Source: Deltaproteobacteria bacterium
GTDB taxonomy: Bacteria; Myxococcota; B64-G9
NCBI GenBank assembly: GCA_019307065.1
Contig: JAFDKH010000066.1
Location: 1-37,659 of the forward strand
Length of the DNA: 37,659 nt
Direction: 5' to 3'
Part shown: piece by piece, positions 32,465 to 37,659 of the stretch
How positions within the stretch are numbered: the first letter of the stretch is position 1
How the letters are laid out: each line of letters begins with the position of its first letter
Notes under the pieces: model-generated
Seen by the model: only the letters and a program-made list of their open reading frames with translations
Told to the model about the DNA's origin: nothing
Databases searched by the model: none
Program-made: the position numbers and the translations under genes

Positions 32465-35400
32465 GTGCCGCTGCGATCAGTCATAGCAGGACTTGTGCTA
32501 CTTGCTGTTGGATGGCTGCCTGCCAAGGCTGGAGAACTGGACTCGCTACGCGGGCGCCGAATCAAAACGATTCATTTTGACAGCCAGGGACTGGATTTTA
32601 GCGAGGCGCTCAAGTTCATCGACTGTCGTCCGGGCGACCGGTTTTCTATTCGGGCGATTCGCCGTTCGGTAAAGCTTCTCTATTACACCGGTCTTTTCGG
32701 CCAGGTTCGAGTTACGGCCGTAGTCCAGGGCGCCGAAATTGAACTCACCTTTCATTTACAGCCCAAACGCAAAGTTCTGGCGGTCAAGTTTCTCGGCAAT
32801 CAGGCCCTGGATGAGGATCAACTGAAACGCTTGAGCAGGCTCAACCGGGGAGATGAATACGATCGCTGGAAAATGGATGCGGCCGCAATCGATATGATCG
32901 ATCTCTACCGCAAGCAAGGCTATCGGCGGACCCAAATTATCGCCAAGGCGGAAGGCCCCGAAAACGGGGATGTTACCGTGCGCTATTATGTCCAGGAAGG
33001 TCCAGCGACCCGCATTTCTCGATTGTGGTTCAAGGGAGAATACCTCTATCGTCCCGAGCGACTGAGTGATGCAATGGATCTGAAGCCTAATGACATATTG
33101 AGTGATTCCTCAGTGCAAAAAGGAATCACCCAACTGCGATCTTATTACTGGAAGAATGAACACCTGGAAGTTAAGGTTGTCGGTCCCGATCTAGAGCACG
33201 AACTCGAGGCCCTCTGGGCGGTGGTTCCGGTTGAGGTGCAAGCCGGGCCGAAGATCATGTTTGAGTTCGAGGGCAATCAAATGTTGAACGCCCAGAAACT
33301 CAGGGGTGAAATCAGTATAGACAAGGAAACCAAGTTTGATTCATTCACTCTTCAAGATCTGGCCGAGAATTTTGAAAAACTCTATCAAGAAATTGGTTTT
33401 GCCAAGGTCAGGGTGACCTACCGGGAAAAGTTGAACGAGTCCGGCAGCCTAAAGAGAATCACTTTCGTTATCGACGAAGGCAATCGAGTTAGCGTCAAAG
33501 AGATTCGCTTCGAGGGCAACAGAGCTTTCCGGGATGAAAAGCTAAGCGGTTATATTTTCAATGCCATGCTGGATGCGATACCCCAGGCCTTGATCAATCA
33601 ACCAATCGATCGGGGCGATCTTGATCAACTAGGAGGCGGACACCCATTAACCGGTGTCGAACGCCGGGTCAACCGGCCCCAGGGGTTTATAACCGAACTG
33701 GTGCCCGAAACTGTTTACTTGCGCGAGCCCTACGAAAAGGCCCTGTCCCAGATTGCCGACTTGTACCAGAGTCAGGGTTATCTGGATGTTGTCGTTGAAG
33801 ATCCCTTGCTGTCTTTCGATGCCAGCGGTTCCAATGTATACATCTCGATACCAATAAATGAAGGGCCGCAGACCCTGGTCGAGTCAATTTCCTTTGAGGG
33901 CAACCAGTCGCTATCCTCGACACGTCTTTTCGAAGTGGCCGATCGACTAACCGGGCTCGTTCGGCCGGGCCAACCGCTGAACTTGTACGGCGTCGAGCAG
34001 CTGCGTAAAGAGCTGGCGCGGACTTACGCTAAACAGGGATACATTTATTGTCATGTCGAACATGCAATTCTTTTTTCGAAGGATCAGAGTCTGGGCGGAG
34101 TTGTTTTCAAGTTCGACGAAGGACCGCGCGTGCGCGTCGGACGTGTATTGGTCAGAGGCAATATCGTGACTGATCCGGCGGTGTTCGAAAACGTACTGAC
34201 TATCAAGTCCGGCCACTATTTCTCTCCCGAAGAAGTGGCTGCCAGCCAGGAAGCACTTTACGGTCTGGAAACGTTTTCGGGAGTGGATATCAAGGTCGTC
34301 GATCCTGAGGTCGTCGAGTCAGTTAAAGATGTTGTGGTTACTGTTCGCGAACATTTGCCGCACGCAATGTCGTTTAGCGCCGGCATTTCCTCGGCGGAAG
34401 GCGCTCGGCTCGAGTTGAGCTACACTCATCGCAACTTGTTTGGTTATGCCCTGGAGTTTGTCGGGCGCGGCAAGATAAACTACCAGGTTTTCTATGATCT
34501 CGATAATGAGTTGAGACAAGTCTATGAAGATATTTCATTCTGGGAAGGCCTGGAAGGCCTGGTGCTAACCGGATTGCACTGGCCCCAGGTATGGCTGACC
34601 GACTTAGACATTGCTGCGCGGGTTGATCTTATGTTTAAAAGAGACTTGAACCCGTCGTATGATCTTACAAAGGTATCTCTGATTCCCGGTGCAGATTTTA
34701 GGCTGACTGACGATCTCGTTTTCACGATTGAATTCGAACTGGAATACGACCAGCTAGGTTGTCTCGAAGGCGTGGAGGGCGTGGAATGCGGCGGGGCAAC
34801 TGGGGAAAAGTTTTTACGCTATGATGAGGGCAGCTTGCTGCTGGGTGTGCTGCGTCCCCAGCTTTCCTGGGACCTGCGAGATAATATTTTCAGCCCGCAC
34901 AAGGGTGTTCTGATTACTTTTCGCTCCGAGTTGGCCAACAACTTCCTGTTGGACCGCGATGTTTTGTACATCAAACTGGACGGTATGGCCACCGGATACA
35001 TTCCAATTGGGCGCCGGACGACTCTGGCTTTGTCTATAAGAACCGGGTTCATATTCAACTTGACTGATTCATCGAGGACCCCGACCCACAAATTGTTCTG
35101 GCTGGGCGGTCGCAATTCCGTTCGCGGATTTGATGAGGAGGGACTAATTCCGGCCGATCAACGTAATCCCGACGACCCCTCGACACCTTGCGTTGTAGAT
35201 AGCACCGATACGCAACAATGTTTATCCCTGGGGGGCAATGCCTCTTTGAGTCTGAAGGGCGAGCTGCGGTTTCCGCTGATCCCGGAAATTCTGGAGGGAG
35301 CCATCTTTCTCGATCTTGGCAACTTGTGGGTGCAGATATCAAATATGAACCCACTGGATTTACGACCGACGGCTGGTTTTGGAATTCGGATTGTAACTCC

Positions 35401-35500
35401 AGTCGGGCCGGTCGCTTTCGATTTCGGGTTCAATCTTGACCCGGATTCTTCTCGAAAAGAAGAAATTTGGAGTCTGCACTTCAATATCGGCGTGTTCTAA
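32465..35500 (+). CDS. Omp85 outer-membrane assembly protein with seven POTRA domains (TamA/BamA family)
   Basis: A 1011-residue outer-membrane protein. A signal peptide (cleaved near LPAKA-G) is followed by seven POTRA-like units at about 32-98, 102-178, 181-260, 262-338, 341-466, 468-552 and 554-628. Most contain the family pattern 'F-x-G-N' (VKFLGNQAL, FEFEGNQML, IRFEGNRAF, ISFEGNQSL, VLVRGNIVT) and end in 'DEG' or similar. The C-terminal 380 residues are the 16-strand barrel, with the lid-loop motif VRGF at 886-889 and terminal Phe. The fifth unit has an insertion of about 45 residues. BamA has five and TamA three POTRAs. It starts one base after the tamB stop, so it is probably the TamA-role partner, though BamA function is not excluded. 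Confidence 0.92.
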   Translation: MPLRSVIAGLVLLAVGWLPAKAGELDSLRGRRIKTIHFDSQGLDFSEALKFIDCRPGDRFSIRAIRRSVKLLYYTGLFGQVRVTAVVQGAEIELTFHLQPKRKVLAVKFLGNQALDEDQLKRLSRLNRGDEYDRWKMDAAAIDMIDLYRKQGYRRTQIIAKAEGPENGDVTVRYYVQEGPATRISRLWFKGEYLYRPERLSDAMDLKPNDILSDSSVQKGITQLRSYYWKNEHLEVKVVGPDLEHELEALWAVVPVEVQAGPKIMFEFEGNQMLNAQKLRGEISIDKETKFDSFTLQDLAENFEKLYQEIGFAKVRVTYREKLNESGSLKRITFVIDEGNRVSVKEIRFEGNRAFRDEKLSGYIFNAMLDAIPQALINQPIDRGDLDQLGGGHPLTGVERRVNRPQGFITELVPETVYLREPYEKALSQIADLYQSQGYLDVVVEDPLLSFDASGSNVYISIPINEGPQTLVESISFEGNQSLSSTRLFEVADRLTGLVRPGQPLNLYGVEQLRKELARTYAKQGYIYCHVEHAILFSKDQSLGGVVFKFDEGPRVRVGRVLVRGNIVTDPAVFENVLTIKSGHYFSPEEVAASQEALYGLETFSGVDIKVVDPEVVESVKDVVVTVREHLPHAMSFSAGISSAEGARLELSYTHRNLFGYALEFVGRGKINYQVFYDLDNELRQVYEDISFWEGLEGLVLTGLHWPQVWLTDLDIAARVDLMFKRDLNPSYDLTKVSLIPGADFRLTDDLVFTIEFELEYDQLGCLEGVEGVECGGATGEKFLRYDEGSLLLGVLRPQLSWDLRDNIFSPHKGVLITFRSELANNFLLDRDVLYIKLDGMATGYIPIGRRTTLALSIRTGFIFNLTDSSRTPTHKLFWLGGRNSVRGFDEEGLIPADQRNPDDPSTPCVVDSTDTQQCLSLGGNASLSLKGELRFPLIPEILEGAIFLDLGNLWVQISNMNPLDLRPTAGFGIRIVTPVGPVAFDFGFNLDPDSSRKEEIWSLHFNIGVF

Positions 35501-35521
35501 GTGCGAATACAGATACCGGTC

Positions 35522-36187
35522 TCAAGGGACCATGTGGAAATCATGGTCGATGTTGAGGTCGTCCATTTTGCCCCACAGATCCGACAGATCGTTGAACATA
35601 ATAATCATGTCGTGCAGGCGACCCTGCCGATCCATGGCGTGTTTTCTAAAAACTGCTTCCTTCTTGAACCCGAGCCGCCTGAGCAGGGCGATGGCATCCT
35701 TGTTGTCTTGACGAACTTCGGCCTGGATCTTTTGAATTCCCCGCAGGATAGCGCGATCGTAAAGTTCGCGCAGTAGAATCTTGCCGAGGCCCTTTTTCCG
35801 ATATTTTGGGGCGATCACCGCTCGAATTTTAGCAACGTGGGTGGCCCAGCCGTGTCTTTCGGTGTGAAGAGTTGCATCGGCAACAACGTGCTCGTGCTCG
35901 TCCTGCCTGATCACGGCCAGAATAGGCAAGACTTGATCGTAATTCAAATTCTTACACCAATTTGTGATTACCTCACGCTGGGTTACATCATGCTTGAAGA
36001 AGCGGCGATCGCGAGCCGGCAGATCTTTAAAAAACACATGTAAACGATCGCGATCGTCTCTACGCATCGGTCTAATCCAGATCTCTTTCTTCTTCGTCAG
36101 CTTGATGCGTTTGGGATAGTCTGAGAAGTCCATCATCTCGTGCTCGTCGGGCATGTCTGCCTCCAGGCTTTTGTCTAATGGTTCCAT
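35522..36187 (-). CDS. GNAT-family N-acetyltransferase
   Basis: A 221-residue cytoplasmic enzyme. After about 30 acidic residues comes the GNAT fold, starting with IWIRPMRRDDRDRL. The acetyl-CoA pyrophosphate loop RKKGLGK (Q/R-x-x-G-x-G/A pattern) lies after the strand KIRAVIAPKY. The C-terminal motif B is AIALLRRLGFKKEAVFR. The arrangement resembles acetyltransferases of the protein-lysine acetylase (Pat) type, but the substrate cannot be told. The start at 36187 has GGGAGGGG 8 bases upstream; an internal ATG 12 codons in, with GGAGG 5 bases upstream, is also possible. It converges with the Omp85 gene (22-base gap) and has its own promoter inside the neighbouring ppx gene. Confidence 0.87.
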   Translation of the reverse strand: MEPLDKSLEADMPDEHEMMDFSDYPKRIKLTKKKEIWIRPMRRDDRDRLHVFFKDLPARDRRFFKHDVTQREVITNWCKNLNYDQVLPILAVIRQDEHEHVVADATLHTERHGWATHVAKIRAVIAPKYRKKGLGKILLRELYDRAILRGIQKIQAEVRQDNKDAIALLRRLGFKKEAVFRKHAMDRQGRLHDMIIMFNDLSDLWGKMDDLNIDHDFHMVP

Positions 36188-36240
36188 GATAAGCTCCCCT
36201 CCCGTTTTGATTCTGCCTGCTGCTGCGACAGGTGAACCAA

Positions 36241-36269
36241 ATTACATAACGAAGTCGTGGCGCTGTCAA
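36241..36269 (-). promoter_or_regulatory. Sigma-70-like promoter of the GNAT gene
   Basis: Read on the - strand: TTGACA (36269-36264), 17-base spacer, TGTAAT (36246-36241). It overlaps the last bases of the Ppx/GppA gene. The predicted start is near 36234. Confidence 0.65.
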
Positions 36270-37171
36270 CCTGGTAGGAGCATCTCCCAGCTAAGCAGGC
36301 ATCCCCAGGTCAACCCGCGCGCAGCAATCCGTATCTGTGCCCGCCGAGTCCAGTGCATTATACTTCTCAAAATGATGGCGCCGGCTGGTATGATCCGGGC
36401 GCGCTCGGGCTGAAGCCCGACAAATGTTCGACGAGTTTGCTCAGGGGCTTTGACCAGGCGATCGATCAATTGGTCGAGAGCCGCGGCCGTTATTAGGTGG
36501 GCCTGCACCTGATCTGCTTGATAAGTCACCAGGGCCAGTTCCAGGCTTGCCAGGCTGGTTGCGGTCCCGCCCGACCCCACCAACTCACCTGGCACAGGTG
36601 GTTTTGGCAATCCGGCCAGCAGGTTGTCAACATTTTCGCCCAACCGCAGAATTTCATCAGGCCCGGGCGGATCACTAATCAAAAAAGCCTGGCTGTCTCG
36701 CTGGCTGCCCAGGCGCAGGCTGGTTTCAAACCCGGGCCAGGTGATTTCCGTCGAATGGCCGCCGAGATCGACAACTATGCAGTCGGGGCCGCAAGGCAAA
36801 CCGGAAACCGCTCCTTTGCGTGTCAGGCGCGCTTCCTCTGACCCGCTTAGAACCCGAACCGGTTGGTTGATGCGCGCTGTAATTTCTGCAGTGACCTGCA
36901 CCTGGTTTTTCGCTTCCCGCAGAGCGGCGGTACCGACCACCAGAGTTTGATCGACAGCCTGCTGCCTACAGATTTCAATGTATTCGTCGATTGTCTCGAG
37001 CGTGGCAGTCAGACCGGCTGGGCTGATCTGTCGATCTGCAGAATTGCTCAGGCCAAGTCGCGTGATTTGATAGCGTTCATCGATTATTTCGAGGCCTGTA
37101 GACGATTCAGAGGCTATCAGCAGTAAAACAGAATGTGAGCCCACGTCTATAACTGCTTTTTTAATCGGCAT
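36266..37171 (-). CDS. Ppx/GppA-family phosphatase
   Basis: A 301-residue sugar-kinase/actin-fold phosphatase acting on inorganic polyphosphate and/or pppGpp. Motifs in order: phosphate 1 loop IDVGSHSVLLLIA (usual form DIGSNS), the segment VVGTAALREAKN, and the catalytic-Glu motif LSGSEEARL near residue 115. The phosphate 2 loop VVDLGGHSTEI has His where Gly-Gly-Gly is usual, and VGSGGTATSLA is followed by ERARIIPAGAII. It has only the two N-terminal catalytic domains, as in the short (about 300-residue) bacterial and archaeal members, and lacks the C-terminal HD-like part. Ppx versus GppA cannot be separated by motif. The gene is divergent from the response regulator (49-base gap) and lies upstream of the GNAT gene. 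Confidence 0.9.
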   Translation of the reverse strand: MPIKKAVIDVGSHSVLLLIASESSTGLEIIDERYQITRLGLSNSADRQISPAGLTATLETIDEYIEICRQQAVDQTLVVGTAALREAKNQVQVTAEITARINQPVRVLSGSEEARLTRKGAVSGLPCGPDCIVVDLGGHSTEITWPGFETSLRLGSQRDSQAFLISDPPGPDEILRLGENVDNLLAGLPKPPVPGELVGSGGTATSLASLELALVTYQADQVQAHLITAAALDQLIDRLVKAPEQTRRTFVGLQPERARIIPAGAIILRSIMHWTRRAQIRIAARGLTWGCLLSWEMLLPG

Positions 37172-37220
37172 CTTGTGCGGCCTGACCAGTTAATGTAAGG
37201 TGTTGGCCTGGGAGGCTCAG

Positions 37221-37607
37221 GTGGCAGATAGTTATCGGGTGCTCTACATCGAAGACGATGAGAATAATTTCTTTTTGGTCAGGCGCACGCTCGAGGTCCT
37301 GACCAATGTTGAAATTGTTCATGCCGCCACCGCATTAGAGGGACTCAAGCTCGCCAAAGAATGCAGCCCGGATGTCATATTAATGGATATCCAATTGCCT
37401 GGCATGGATGGGCTGGAGCTGACTAGAAAAATGAAGAAAGAAGAAACTCTGAAGGACATTCCTGTATTGGCATTGACCGCCAACGTCATGAAGGGCGAGC
37501 GTGAACGGGCTTTTGATGCGGGATGTGTGGAATTCGTTGCCAAACCGTTCAGCCTCCGCCAGTTCAGGAAACTTGTGGCAAAACACCTTGGGCTGGATCT
37601 GCCCTGA
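37221..37607 (+). CDS. Single-domain response regulator (CheY/DivK-like)
   Basis: A 128-residue receiver domain without an output domain. It shows the acidic pocket EDDENN (11-16), phosphoacceptor Asp56 in ILMDIQLPGMDG, conserved Thr in LALTAN and Lys in FVAKPFS. The pattern YIEDDENNFFLVRRTL is typical of DivK/CheY-like response regulators associated with hybrid kinase pathways. The GTG at 37221 is chosen as start because GGGAGG (37210-37215) lies 5 bases upstream. No kinase gene is adjacent in the window. It transmits a phosphoryl signal to a partner protein that cannot be identified here. Confidence 0.92.
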   Translation: MADSYRVLYIEDDENNFFLVRRTLEVLTNVEIVHAATALEGLKLAKECSPDVILMDIQLPGMDGLELTRKMKKEETLKDIPVLALTANVMKGERERAFDAGCVEFVAKPFSLRQFRKLVAKHLGLDLP

Positions 37608-37659
37608 TAAAGTGATTAGTTTTCTTGTTTACTGCGTGCCTGGTTGCGATCGACAATCT

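Noticed and set aside
1-37659. CRISPR array, insertion sequence or toxin-antitoxin pair.
   Set aside because: No regularly spaced direct repeats, no transposase motifs and no paired small toxin/antitoxin genes were seen on either strand.

Overview
The window looks like a chromosomal segment from a Gram-negative bacterium of 'deltaproteobacterial' character (Desulfobacterota, Myxococcota or a related uncultured lineage). The reasons are an outer-membrane secretin and an Omp85/TamB pair, a sigma-54 activator sitting beside a minor-pilin operon, a separate pilMNOPQ operon, a roadblock/LC7 protein and very large TPR proteins. Assignment below that level is inference. Nearly everything is on the + strand; only the GNAT and Ppx/GppA genes near the right end are on the - strand. 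No gap between genes exceeds 300 bases.

Region 1 (1-4363): the 3' part of a sensor histidine kinase, then a tightly linked membrane polyferredoxin carrying an N-terminal CuA-like cupredoxin domain, then a membrane-anchored FG-GAP/VCBS beta-propeller protein. A 74-bp REP-like inverted repeat follows. A membrane-anchored TPR protein (4510-6225) comes next. Region 2 (6230-14541): a PilR/NtrC-type sigma-54 activator with its own sigma-70-like promoter, a well-formed -24/-12 promoter with an upstream inverted repeat, then an operon of fimT/gspH-like, pilV-like, pilW-like and pilX-like minor pilins and a large pilY1, closed by a strong hairpin. Region 3 (14550-22233): a Lys-rich lipoprotein gene, an AT-rich control region with a 28-bp palindrome and a consensus promoter, a small XRE-type regulator, then pilM, pilN, pilO, pilP, pilQ and an unknown lipoprotein. 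Region 4 (22300-28260): a small TPR-like protein, a roadblock/LC7 protein, a damaged elongation factor P gene, a 1094-residue acidic TPR protein and an ExeA-like AAA ATPase. Region 5 (28329-37659): tRNA-Gly(CCC), tamB, an Omp85 protein with seven POTRA domains, a GNAT acetyltransferase and a Ppx/GppA phosphatase on the - strand, and a single-domain response regulator.

How it works together: regions 2-4 make the envelope-spanning and tip parts of a type IV pilus machine (PilM-PilN-PilO-PilP alignment complex, PilQ outer-membrane pore, minor pilin priming complex, PilY1 tip protein) under sigma-54 control. The motors (pilB, pilT), platform (pilC), peptidase (pilD) and major pilin are not in the window. 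Region 5 is an outer-membrane assembly module.

The most notable anomalies are two gene lesions within 3 kb: an in-frame amber codon in the middle of pilQ, and an EF-P gene that has lost about 37 codons of its central domain with a frameshift. The gene right after the broken EF-P gene encodes eight consecutive prolines, the kind of sequence EF-P exists to translate. Whether the lesions are real, recoded or assembly errors cannot be decided from this sequence alone.
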